Of a stretch of DNA of 64,000 nucleotides, positions 26,608 to 34,677 are shown in pieces. The stretch spans positions 1-64,000 of the forward strand of contig DUMA01000015.1 of the NCBI GenBank assembly GCA_012840135.1, in the 5' to 3' direction. The notes below the pieces were generated by a model, which did not search any database, was not told where the DNA came from, and saw nothing but the letters and a program-made list of their open reading frames with translations. Positions within the stretch are counted from its first letter, which is position 1, and every line of letters begins with the position of its first letter. Position numbers and translations under genes: made by a program. The stretch comes from Thermoanaerobacterales bacterium. GTDB taxonomy: Bacteria > Bacillota > Thermosediminibacteria > Thermosediminibacterales > Tepidanaerobacteraceae.

Positions 26608-26991
26608 TTGTTGATTTCTAGAATAATCGTAGTAGGAATAGGAAGCTTTATAGGAGGCATCCTACGATATCTCATTTCCGGCTGGGCGGCAGAATTGATT
26701 GGAACAGATTTCCCCTACGGAACACTTATAGTAAACACAGTAGGATGTTTTATCATGAGTTTTGTTATAATATTCGGAGCCGAGATGGGCAACATAGATG
26801 TTAATATGAGACTTTTCTTAACTACAGGTGTCATGGGCGCCTTAACGACATTTTCTACATTCTCTTTCGAAACCTTTCAATTTTTACGGGAAGAAAATTT
26901 ATTCCTGGCAGGGACTAATATATTTTTAAATCTTTTCCTCGGGCTCCTGGCCGTATGGTTTGGTCTTATTGTTGCCAGAATGATAGTTTAG
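26608..26991 (+). CDS. crcB: Fluoride channel CrcB/Fluc
   Basis: 127 residues, four helices. Fluc hallmarks are present: GSFIGGILRYLIS, YGTLIVNTVGCFIMSF with the pore asparagine, and TTGVMGALTTFSTFSFE with the conserved phenylalanines. It exports toxic fluoride as a dual-topology dimer. A TTG start (26608, or the next codon) lies behind a weak GGTGGTG. Confidence 0.93.
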   Translation: MLISRIIVVGIGSFIGGILRYLISGWAAELIGTDFPYGTLIVNTVGCFIMSFVIIFGAEMGNIDVNMRLFLTTGVMGALTTFSTFSFETFQFLREENLFLAGTNIFLNLFLGLLAVWFGLIVARMIV

Positions 26992-27002
26992 GGGGAGTTT
27001 TT

Positions 27003-27344
27003 GTGAAAATGCAGGGCAAAGGCAAAATGCTAAAGATTTTCATTGGAGAATCGGACAAATGGCATGGAGAGCCCCTGTTTCATGCTATAGTTAAACTCAT
27101 CAAGAAGGAGGGCATGGCGGGAGTCACGGTCTATCGGGGCATCGAAGGTTTCGGCGCTAACAGCCGCATCCACAGCACCCAGATTCTCCGATTGTCCGAA
27201 GACTTGCCGGTGGTGCTGGAGGTTATAGATATGCCTGAAAGAATTGATTCTCTATTGAACAAGCTCAATGACATAATAAAAGAAGGACTAATGGTAGTCC
27301 TTCAGGATGTGGATATAATAAAATACACTCATTCAACGGAATGA
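27003..27344 (+). CDS. DUF190 (PII-like fold) protein
   Basis: 113 residues from GTG 27003, with GGGGGAG five bases upstream and overlapping the crcB stop. MLKIFIGESDKWHGEPLFHAIVKLIKKEGMAGVTVYRGIEGFG is the DUF190 consensus, a PII-like fold. DUF190 genes commonly sit next to crcB; the role is unknown and may be regulatory. Confidence 0.88.
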   Translation: MKMQGKGKMLKIFIGESDKWHGEPLFHAIVKLIKKEGMAGVTVYRGIEGFGANSRIHSTQILRLSEDLPVVLEVIDMPERIDSLLNKLNDIIKEGLMVVLQDVDIIKYTHSTE

Positions 27345-27421
27345 AGCATTTAATCTTTGTTTTATTAGTTTTTGAATAACTGAAAGACATTTTATTTTAC
27401 TGATTTTCAAATATCCTGTCG

Positions 27422-27455
27422 TACAAATCTTCGCCGAAACTCGTTTGCAGAGGTT
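27422..27455. repeat. Dispersed ~33-bp repeat, copy 2
   Basis: Near-identical to 19199-19232. On the minus strand a short open tail ending GKPLQTSFGEDL...FENQ-stop runs through this copy, so the repeat may come from the 3' end of a lost gene or insertion element. The rest of the 265-base gap 27345-27609 shows no gene. Confidence 0.6.
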
Positions 27456-27609
27456 TTCCTGCTAAGTTCTTCATCGAGCTTGCCGCTTTTCATAGTAGAA
27501 TCTTCTTCTCACTTGTTGTGCGTGTAAAGACCGTTTGCGATGGCGATGTTAGACCTGCCCTGATGTTGAGGAACCTGAACGGTGAGAACTTGATTATAGA
27601 GGTGCGATC

Positions 27610-29505
27610 ATGGCGAGAATTGGAATAATAACACCTTACAGGAAGCTTTATTTTGAAACCTTAAGAGTAAAAGAAGAGCTTAAGGATATAAAAAAGGACA
27701 TAGAAGTTAGAATCGGCCTTTTAAGCAATGCGGTAGACGTGGCAAAAGATCTGATAAATGATGGAGCGGAAGTTCTGATAAGCCGCGGCGGAACTTTAAA
27801 TTACCTGCGGCGGGAATTTCCGGATATACCGCTGGTGGAAATTGAGATAAGCAGCTACGATATAGCCGAGGCGATAATGGAGGCCAAAAAGGTAAGTCCG
27901 CATATAGCTCTTGTGATATTCAACAATATGCTTTATGAGGGAAGGGATCTTGCCAAACTTTTTGGTGTGGATATGAAGGTATTTTTTATTGAAAGGGAAG
28001 AACAGGCCATAGATGCCGTCAGAAGAGCAGTGGACGAGGGCTGCGAAATTATAGTAGGGGGCGGTATTGCCAACAAAGTATCCGCACAGATGGGTCTTCA
28101 CAGCGTGCTCATTTCATCGGGGAAGGATTCCATTTTTCGCTCTATTAGACAGGCACAGAGCATATTGAGATACAGAAGTGATGTATTAAAACAATCGGAA
28201 CTGATAGAGACCGTCATGGAAAATACTCCTCTGGGAATCCTTACAACGGATATGAACGGCAGAATAAAGATGGTAAATTCTCCTGCTCTGGATATCATCA
28301 AGATGCCCAGGGAGCATGTTATGGGTAAAGATATTGAAAATATTTTGCCCGAGTTAAAGGAAGGCAATAAAAGCTTTCTTAAAGAGTTTAATGAGAATAA
28401 AATAATGGTGGATATAAAGCGCGTGGATATTGTTTCCTCCAATATCGGCTACATCGTGACACTGGAAGAAATCAGCGAAATCAGCAAGAAGGAGAAATAT
28501 ATAAGAAGTGCCTATGTTAAAAAGGGCCATGTGGCGCGCTTTTGTTTCGATCATATCATAGGCGAAAGCAAAGCCATAAAAGATTGCAAACAGATTGCCG
28601 AAAGATACGCATCTTTTGATTCTACGGTGCTCATCTTTGGTGAGACCGGTACAGGCAAAGAAATGTTTGCCCAGAGCATCCACAATATGAGCAGGAGAGC
28701 GAAGGGTCCGTTTGTGGCGGTAAATTGTGCAGCCCTTTCGGAAAATTTGATGGAAAGCGAACTTTTCGGATACGTGGAAGGTGCCTTTACCGGAGCATCG
28801 AAAGGCGGTAAAACCGGGCTTTTAGAAATGGCTCACAGAGGCACCATATTTCTGGACGAAATATCGGAAATACCTCCTTCCATTCAGGCAAAACTTTTGA
28901 GGGCCATACAGGAAAAAGCCATCATGCGGCTCGGCGATGACAGAATAATTCCTGTGGATGTGCGCATTATTGCCGCCAGCAATAAAGACCTTTACGATAT
29001 GGTTAAAAAAGGAGAATTCAGGTCCGATTTATATTACAGGTTGAATGTGTTAAACCTAAAAATACCACCTTTGAGGGAAAGGAAAGGGGATGTAATTCTC
29101 CTTTTCGAGCATTTTGTGGATTTGTTCTGTATGAAATTCCACAGGGAGCGGCCCGTTATAGATAAAAAGGGATATGATGCAATAAAAAGTTATGATTGGC
29201 CGGGCAATGTCCGGGAACTGGAAAACTTTACTGAAAGGCTGCTGGCTGCTTTTGATTGTGCATATATTACTGCCGAAAAAATACTGTTTTTACTCGGTAT
29301 GAAAGAGGACAACTTATTCGAAACATGCCAAAATAATGGTATTGTCGTGGAAATGCCCTCAACCGGTGTGGTGGAACTGAATGAAACGGAAATATATCGT
29401 ATTTTGAAGGAAAATAATTTTAATAAATCAAAGACCGCAAGACAACTGGGGATAGGAAGGACCACTCTGTGGAGGATATTGAAAAGGCAGGAAAATGCCC
29501 GCTGA
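27610..29505 (+). CDS. Sigma-54 enhancer-binding activator: PrpR-N + PAS + AAA+ + Fis HTH
   Basis: 631 residues. Residues ~1-190 are a PrpR-N ligand-binding domain ([20 protein letters not shown] is diagnostic). A PAS domain (~200-310) follows. The AAA+ sigma-54 domain (~315-550) has Walker [13 protein letters not shown], the sigma-54-contacting GAFTGAS loop and an arginine-finger region. The C-terminus (~595-631) is a Fis-type helix-turn-helix ([18 protein letters not shown]). PrpR-N activators sense organic acids or their CoA-derived metabolites. A sigma-54 promoter and a palindromic UAS lie directly downstream, so it very likely activates the GH4/Tct operon. Confidence 0.93.
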   Translation: MARIGIITPYRKLYFETLRVKEELKDIKKDIEVRIGLLSNAVDVAKDLINDGAEVLISRGGTLNYLRREFPDIPLVEIEISSYDIAEAIMEAKKVSPHIALVIFNNMLYEGRDLAKLFGVDMKVFFIEREEQAIDAVRRAVDEGCEIIVGGGIANKVSAQMGLHSVLISSGKDSIFRSIRQAQSILRYRSDVLKQSELIETVMENTPLGILTTDMNGRIKMVNSPALDIIKMPREHVMGKDIENILPELKEGNKSFLKEFNENKIMVDIKRVDIVSSNIGYIVTLEEISEISKKEKYIRSAYVKKGHVARFCFDHIIGESKAIKDCKQIAERYASFDSTVLIFGETGTGKEMFAQSIHNMSRRAKGPFVAVNCAALSENLMESELFGYVEGAFTGASKGGKTGLLEMAHRGTIFLDEISEIPPSIQAKLLRAIQEKAIMRLGDDRIIPVDVRIIAASNKDLYDMVKKGEFRSDLYYRLNVLNLKIPPLRERKGDVILLFEHFVDLFCMKFHRERPVIDKKGYDAIKSYDWPGNVRELENFTERLLAAFDCAYITAEKILFLLGMKEDNLFETCQNNGIVVEMPSTGVVELNETEIYRILKENNFNKSKTARQLGIGRTTLWRILKRQENAR

Positions 29506-29522
29506 ACTGTTCCGGTGTTCCC

Positions 29523-29562
29523 TGAAACATCATATTGTTTCAATGAAACATCGCGTGAAACA
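29523..29562. promoter_or_regulatory. Upstream activating sequences of the sigma-54 activator
   Basis: TGAAACA (29523-29529) and TGTTTCA (29536-29542) form a perfect 7-bp-arm palindrome with a 6-base centre. Two further half sites TGAAACA (29544-29550) and TGAAACA (29556-29562) follow. The cluster lies 86-105 bases upstream of the -24 box, normal for enhancer binding. Confidence 0.75.
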
Positions 29563-29592
29563 CTTTGCCTGTTCCGGCAGAGTGTTTTTTTT
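29558..29592 (+). terminator. Terminator of the sigma-54 activator gene
   Basis: AAACACT pairs with AGTGTTT and GCC with GGC inside, over a TGTTCC loop, followed by a T8 run. It overlaps the last UAS half site. Confidence 0.8.
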
Positions 29593-29627
29593 CGCTATTG
29601 TCAGGAAAAAAACATTTTCGGGGAACC

Positions 29628-29643
29628 TGGCATAATATTTGCT
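29628..29643 (+). promoter_or_regulatory. Sigma-54 (-24/-12) promoter
   Basis: TGGCATAATATTTGCT matches the TGGCAY-N5-TTGCW consensus with the invariant GG and GC correctly spaced. It lies ~100 bases before the GH4 gene. Confidence 0.87.
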
Positions 29644-29740
29644 AGAATAACATAAGGGAAATGCAGAAAGATATTCTGTACATTTAAAAGTTTTCCTTAA
29701 ACTAACAATACAGCAGGATATTGCAATGGAGGGTGGTACA

Positions 29741-31141
29741 ATGTCTAATGCTACAATTTGTTATATTGGAGGGGGGTCTAAAGCATGGGCTAAAAAGCTC
29801 ATGGGAGATATACTGTGCCAGCAAGATGTTTCAGGGGTTCTCAGACTTTATGACATTGATAAAGAGGCTGCTTTAAGGAATAAAAGATACTTTGAAGTAT
29901 TGATAAAAGATAATCAGGACCTTATAAAGAGCAACTGGACATGTGAAGTCTACGAAAACCTGGACGAAGCACTGACCGGTGCGGATTTTGTTGTAATATC
30001 CATACTCCCAGGAACTTTTGATGAAATGGAGGTAGACGTCCATCTACCCGAGAAGTACGGTATTTATCAGTCGGTGGGAGATACCGTTGGCCCCGGGGGC
30101 TTCAGCAGGGCTCTTAGAGTGATACCTGCGTACAGAGAATTTGCCAGAAAAATACGCGAAAACTGCCCCAATGCATGGGTAATCAACTACACAAATCCGA
30201 TGGCAATATGTGTGGCGACTCTTTATAAAGAATTTCCTGAGATTAAAGCTTTTGGATGCTGCCATGAAGTGTTTAAAGCGCAAATATTGCTCAAGGAAAT
30301 GTATAAACTGATGACGAACGATCAGGATCAAATCGATAGAAGAGCCATAAAAATAAATGTGCAGGGACTAAACCATTTTACATGGGTCACAGAGGCTAAA
30401 TATAAGACCACAGATCTTATGCCGCTGTTTGCAAAATTTGTAGAGCAGAACTGGGAAAACGGTTATGTATTAGAAAAAGATAGGAACAATGCTGTGAGAA
30501 CAAAATACTTCAGCTGCAGGGAAAAAGTTAAATTCGATTTGTTCAGGAGATTTGGGGTAATGGCCGCAGCAGGGGACAGGCATCTTGCGGAATTTATGCC
30601 ATCATCTTATCTCAACTCACCCGATGAAATTACAAAATGGGGATTTAATATTACGCCGGTTTCATACAGGAAAGAGGAAGAAAAGGCAAAGATACAAAAA
30701 ACTTTGATGCAGATAGAAGGGAAAGAAAAGGCTGAACTAGAGTTATCGGGAGAAGAAGGGGTTGACCAGATCCGAGCCATATTGGGGGAACATGTCCTTG
30801 TAACAAATGTCAATCTTCCCAATTATGGACAGCTGCCAGACTTGCCTTTAGGAACCGTTGTAGAAACCAATGCGGTATTTTCCAATGATAGCGTAAGACC
30901 CGTATATTCTGGAAAAATAAATACGAACGTCAAAGCCATTTTGATGCAGCATTCGGTAAATCAACAGAATTTAATCGAAGCATATTTCAGCAAAAACAAA
31001 CAGAAACTGTTCGAAACATTTTATAATGACCCTTCGGTATTGAGGCTAAAAAGAGATGATGCAAAGGCACTATTCAATCAACTGATAGATGGTACTAAAA
31101 AGTATTTGGAGAGCTGGATTGTTGAAGGCAGAATAATATAG
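29741..31141 (+). CDS. Glycoside hydrolase family 4, alpha-glucuronidase/galacturonidase-like
   Basis: 466 residues from ATG 29741, with GGAGGGTGG upstream. GH4 features: NAD-binding ICYIGGGSKAWAKKLMGDIL, DTVGPGGFSRALRVIPAYREFA, WVINYTNPMAICVATL, the metal segment GCCHEVF, and GLNHFTWV. The CHEV tetrad is, as I recall, the form associated with GH4 enzymes acting on uronides, unlike phospho-sugar GH4 enzymes; this is from memory and should be tested. First gene after the sigma-54 promoter, followed by a TTT-type carboxylate transporter, consistent with an acidic substrate. Confidence 0.8.
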   Translation: MSNATICYIGGGSKAWAKKLMGDILCQQDVSGVLRLYDIDKEAALRNKRYFEVLIKDNQDLIKSNWTCEVYENLDEALTGADFVVISILPGTFDEMEVDVHLPEKYGIYQSVGDTVGPGGFSRALRVIPAYREFARKIRENCPNAWVINYTNPMAICVATLYKEFPEIKAFGCCHEVFKAQILLKEMYKLMTNDQDQIDRRAIKINVQGLNHFTWVTEAKYKTTDLMPLFAKFVEQNWENGYVLEKDRNNAVRTKYFSCREKVKFDLFRRFGVMAAAGDRHLAEFMPSSYLNSPDEITKWGFNITPVSYRKEEEKAKIQKTLMQIEGKEKAELELSGEEGVDQIRAILGEHVLVTNVNLPNYGQLPDLPLGTVVETNAVFSNDSVRPVYSGKINTNVKAILMQHSVNQQNLIEAYFSKNKQKLFETFYNDPSVLRLKRDDAKALFNQLIDGTKKYLESWIVEGRII

Positions 31142-31209
31142 CACTTAATATTTACTGGAATTCAACCGGAGAAAGTTGGCATCATGCAAGTTTGGTAGGA
31201 GGTGAAGGC

Positions 31210-31653
31210 ATGTTAGAAAAGGCTGTTTCAGGGGCTCTTGTAATTATTAGCATAGCATACCTGTATATGGCCAAAGGGCTTTCTTTTGGTTCGGCTAGTC
31301 AACCTGGGGTAGGATTCATGCCAACCATTGTGGGCGCTATGGCAGTGGTTCTTTCGATCATAAATTTTATTTCGGTAATGTTGAAAAAAGATAATAAAAA
31401 GGCCAACAAAAAAGACGACGATACAGCACCTAAAATGGATATTATAAAGCTTGTCAAATTTGTAGCCGGTTGTATTGTCTATGTATTTATGTTGGATTAC
31501 ACAGGTTTCCTGATAGCAACGTTTGTCGTAATGGTGTATCTCTTAAAAGTCACGGAAGTCCAGGGATGGGTCTTGCCTGTTATTGTCTCGGCGGGGACAT
31601 CTCTTGGCTTTTACATCGTTTTTGAAAAAATGCTGGGGGTATTGTTACCTTAA
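31210..31653 (+). CDS. tctB: Tripartite tricarboxylate transporter, small membrane subunit TctB
   Basis: 147 residues, four predicted helices, with the pattern AYLYMAKGLSFGS...GVGFMPTIVG and a charged loop before KLVKFVAGCIVYVFMLDYTGF. ATG 31210 follows TAGGAGGTGAAGGC. It partners TctA. Confidence 0.88.
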   Translation: MLEKAVSGALVIISIAYLYMAKGLSFGSASQPGVGFMPTIVGAMAVVLSIINFISVMLKKDNKKANKKDDDTAPKMDIIKLVKFVAGCIVYVFMLDYTGFLIATFVVMVYLLKVTEVQGWVLPVIVSAGTSLGFYIVFEKMLGVLLP

Positions 31654-31668
31654 AAGGAGGTGAGATGA

Positions 31669-33177
31669 TTGTCTACAGTAAGCTCTTTACTAAGCGGTAT
31701 GGCGGCCGTTATGACCCCTACAAATTTTATCGCTTCAATCATTGGTGTGCTGATAGGGACATTAACAGGTGTTTTGCCAGGCTTAGGAATAACAGGGGCT
31801 CTCGCCTTGCTTCTGCCGGCAAGTTATGGATTATCGCCGGCCACAGCAATGATCATGTTCTGTGGCGTATATTATGGCGCAATGTATGGCGGTTCCACTA
31901 CTTCAATCCTGGTTAATATTCCCGGAGAAGGGGCTTCGGTAGTGACATGTATCGAAGGATACGAAATGGCAAAGAAAGGGAGAGCAGGAGCAGCTTTGGC
32001 TGTAGCAGCCATAGGTTCGTTTATTGCAGGCACCATGGGCACCGTTGGCTTAACGTTTTTTGCTCCCATGCTTGCAAAAGCGGCTCTGGCCTTTGGCCCC
32101 CCTGAATATTTTGCCATTGCAATATTGGGTTTGGTTCTATTATTTAACATCTCAGGTAAATCACCTTTAAAATCCGCACTTATGGTCATGATAGGGTTAA
32201 TGGTGGGAACCATAGGGTTTGACCCCATGACTGGTGTGAGCAGATTTACCATGGGGATTATAAATCTTGAAGACGGTATCGAATTTATAATCTTTACCAT
32301 GGGCCTTTATGGTGTCGGTGAGATATTGGCTTCTATTTGCAAACCTGAGGAACAGGGAGAAATGATGAAGTTTAAGTTTAGGGATCTTTATCCAAACCGT
32401 GAAGAACTTAAACGCTCACTGCCAGCAATGTTTCGGGGCGGTATCCTTGGATTTTTGATAGGTCTTATGCCGGGGCCCGGAATGACCATATCTACATTCG
32501 TTTCTTATGCAGTGGAAAAACGATTGAGCAAGCATCCCGAGGAATGGGGCCATGGTGCTATTGAAGGTGTAGCTGGACCTGAATCGGCCAACAATGCTGC
32601 AAATGCTGCCCAGATGGTGCCGCTTTTATCTCTGGGGCTACCTTTTAACTCCAGCGGTGCACTTTTACTGGCAGGTTTCATGATTCATGGCGTAGCCCCG
32701 GGACCTATGTTGATGAGCACCAATCCGGATCTATTTTGGGCAATAATAGCCAGCCTTTATATTGGCAATGTATTATTGCTCATCATTAACCTGCCTTTAG
32801 TAGGTGTATTCGCGTCTTTGCTGAAAATACCGATAAATATACTGTTACCCATTGTAATGGTAATAACTTTTACAGGCGCGTATGCCATAAACAACAGTCT
32901 TTTTGATTTAGGTTTACTTTTGCTTTTCGGTGTATTGGGCTTTATACTGAAACAGGCAAAGTTTGATTTAGCGCCATTGGTCATAGGAATGTTCCTGGGC
33001 TCTACTATAGAGAAAGGCCTGGTACAGGGCATGATTATATCAAATGGCAGCTTTATGACACTGTTATCTCGCCCACTAGCGGGCACAATGCTTAAAATAG
33101 GTCTTGCAGTATTATTGTTTAGTATATTAAGGTCAATATATAGAGCAATGAAGGCACGAAAAGCCGCAGTTGTCTAA
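31669..33177 (+). CDS. tctA: Tripartite tricarboxylate transporter, large membrane subunit TctA
   Basis: 502 residues, about eleven to twelve helices. The family motifs GVLIGTLTGVLPGLGITGALALLLP near residue 25, MYGGSTTSILVNIPGEGASVVTC near 75 and LMPGPGMTISTFVSYAVEKRLSKHPEEWGHGAIEGVAGPESANNAA (quoted here only as landmarks LMPGPGMT and GPESANNAA) are present. TTG start: AAAGGAGG lies eight bases before it. An ATG at 31665 overlaps it in another frame and is not used. Confidence 0.9.
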   Translation: MSTVSSLLSGMAAVMTPTNFIASIIGVLIGTLTGVLPGLGITGALALLLPASYGLSPATAMIMFCGVYYGAMYGGSTTSILVNIPGEGASVVTCIEGYEMAKKGRAGAALAVAAIGSFIAGTMGTVGLTFFAPMLAKAALAFGPPEYFAIAILGLVLLFNISGKSPLKSALMVMIGLMVGTIGFDPMTGVSRFTMGIINLEDGIEFIIFTMGLYGVGEILASICKPEEQGEMMKFKFRDLYPNREELKRSLPAMFRGGILGFLIGLMPGPGMTISTFVSYAVEKRLSKHPEEWGHGAIEGVAGPESANNAANAAQMVPLLSLGLPFNSSGALLLAGFMIHGVAPGPMLMSTNPDLFWAIIASLYIGNVLLLIINLPLVGVFASLLKIPINILLPIVMVITFTGAYAINNSLFDLGLLLLFGVLGFILKQAKFDLAPLVIGMFLGSTIEKGLVQGMIISNGSFMTLLSRPLAGTMLKIGLAVLLFSILRSIYRAMKARKAAVV

Positions 33178-33204
33178 GCTTTTGTATCTAGTATAAAACC
33201 TAAG

Positions 33205-33382
33205 TCCGCTGCCGGAGATGTCCTTAAGTACCGTTTAGCGAAGCCGTTGCCGCTCTTAAGTTTAGAATAACACAAAATTCGCGAATAGCAAATTCTTTCT
33301 ATTCACGACTTCCGACTCATGGCCTCCGATAAGAGCAGCAGGATGAGTGGAGGTGCTAGGACATTTTCAGCAGAGACTTTTA
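33205..33382. repeat. Structured intergenic element related to the one at 8372
   Basis: The gap between tctA and tctC folds: AAGTC/GACTT, GCTG/CAGC and ATGTCCT/AGGACAT at the ends, CTCTTA/TAAGAG inside. It shares GCCGCTCTTAAGT and a 3' AGGTGCYAGG with the 8372-8632 element but is shorter and more diverged. It separates the two membrane subunits from their binding protein. Confidence 0.5.
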
Positions 33383-33448
33383 AAATAATATTTAAATAAA
33401 ATAATATTTAAATAATAAAATACAAAAATTAGGAGGGTAATTTAATTT

Positions 33449-34462
33449 ATGAAAAAGAAAGCGTTTGTTAGTCTAACTGTATTAATGCTAGTTCTGGCGA
33501 TGGCTCTTACGGGTTGTGGCGGAAATTCTAATTCAACAGAGCCCCAGGGCCAAGACAAAAATGAAATCAAATATCCTGAAAGACCTATAACTATGATAAT
33601 TCCCAACAGCCCCGGCGGAAGCACAGACTTGCTTGGCCGAACTGTAGCAAAAGGACTTGAGAAATATCTAGGTCAACCAGTTATAGTACAGAATAAACCC
33701 GGAGGATCTACAACCATTGGTGCAAATGAACTAATGAATTCAAAGCCTGATGGTTATACTATAGGCTCCGTTAACACTGGTATGATTACCAGCTCGGTTT
33801 TCAAGAAATCACCCACTAATTATGCTCAAGAGTTAGAACCTATTGCTTTGGCTGCTATTTCACCTCAGATTTTAGCTGTAAAAAGTGATTCAGAGTGGAA
33901 GACCCTTGACGAATTTATAAAGTATGCAAAAGCAAATCCCGGTAAAATTAAAATCGGCCATACAAGTGTAGGTGGTTCCACACATATGGCTACTGCCCTG
34001 TTTGAGAAAACAACAGGAATAGAAATAGAAGATGTAACCTTCGATGGCGGCTCAAATGCTGTTGCAGCACTTTTGGGTGGCCATATCCAAGCAGCAATGT
34101 TGAGTCCTGTAGACTTTAAACAATTCATGGAATCAAAACAGGTTACAGCTTTAGCTGAAACAGGTGAAGAAAGAATTGATGACCCGGTTTACAAAGATGT
34201 GCCGACTTTTAAAGAGCTAGGTTATGATTTTTCAGAGATATTATGGCAAGGATTTGGCGCTCCTAAAAATATGCCTGAAGAAGTAAAACAGAAACTAGTG
34301 GAAGCCTTTGAGAAAACGGTTAATGACCCAGAAGTAAAACAGGCTATTGTTGATTTAGGTTTAACACCTAAATACAGCACACCGGAAGAGTTTAAAAAGA
34401 TGTGGCTTGAAACTCAAGACAAATATAAAGAAGTATTTACCGAGATTGGGCTAATTAAATAG
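33449..34462 (+). CDS. tctC: TctC-family solute-binding lipoprotein
   Basis: 337 residues. A lipobox ALTGCGG (Cys near 23) follows a hydrophobic signal. The Bug/TctC fold is evident: YPERPITMIIPNSPGGSTDLLGRTVA, VQNKPGGSTTIGANELMNSKPDGYT, and KIGHTSVGGSTHMATALFE. It binds a carboxylate and delivers it to TctAB. Start ATG behind TTAGGAGGGTAA. It is more AT-rich than the genes after 35100. Confidence 0.93.
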   Translation: MKKKAFVSLTVLMLVLAMALTGCGGNSNSTEPQGQDKNEIKYPERPITMIIPNSPGGSTDLLGRTVAKGLEKYLGQPVIVQNKPGGSTTIGANELMNSKPDGYTIGSVNTGMITSSVFKKSPTNYAQELEPIALAAISPQILAVKSDSEWKTLDEFIKYAKANPGKIKIGHTSVGGSTHMATALFEKTTGIEIEDVTFDGGSNAVAALLGGHIQAAMLSPVDFKQFMESKQVTALAETGEERIDDPVYKDVPTFKELGYDFSEILWQGFGAPKNMPEEVKQKLVEAFEKTVNDPEVKQAIVDLGLTPKYSTPEEFKKMWLETQDKYKEVFTEIGLIK

Positions 34463-34503
34463 ATCAAGAGCAGTAAAAAATATAGACATTAAACATTGAT
34501 AAT

Positions 34504-34552
34504 AATGCAAGATAATGTTTGTCTAAGTATTGAGCAAATATTATCTTGCATT
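34504..34552 (+). terminator. Perfect 13-bp-arm hairpin after tctC
   Basis: AATGCAAGATAAT pairs perfectly with ATTATCTTGCATT across 23 bases. Only a weak T stretch follows, so it may be a terminator or a 3' stabiliser. The remaining gap to larA is AT-rich with nothing else supported. Confidence 0.6.
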
Positions 34553-34677
34553 TAACTTTATTAATATATTTAATCCAAAATTAAGAATTGCAATAATAAA
34601 TTATATATATTTGTTAAGGTTTCCTGCCCTCAAATTATAAACGTGGTCATATGGTATAAAAATCGGAGGAGCGATTA

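Noticed and set aside
31665-31916. Start of tctA at ATG 31665
   Set aside because: That frame gives an Arg/Trp-rich nonsense product; the TctA motifs are in the frame of TTG 31669.
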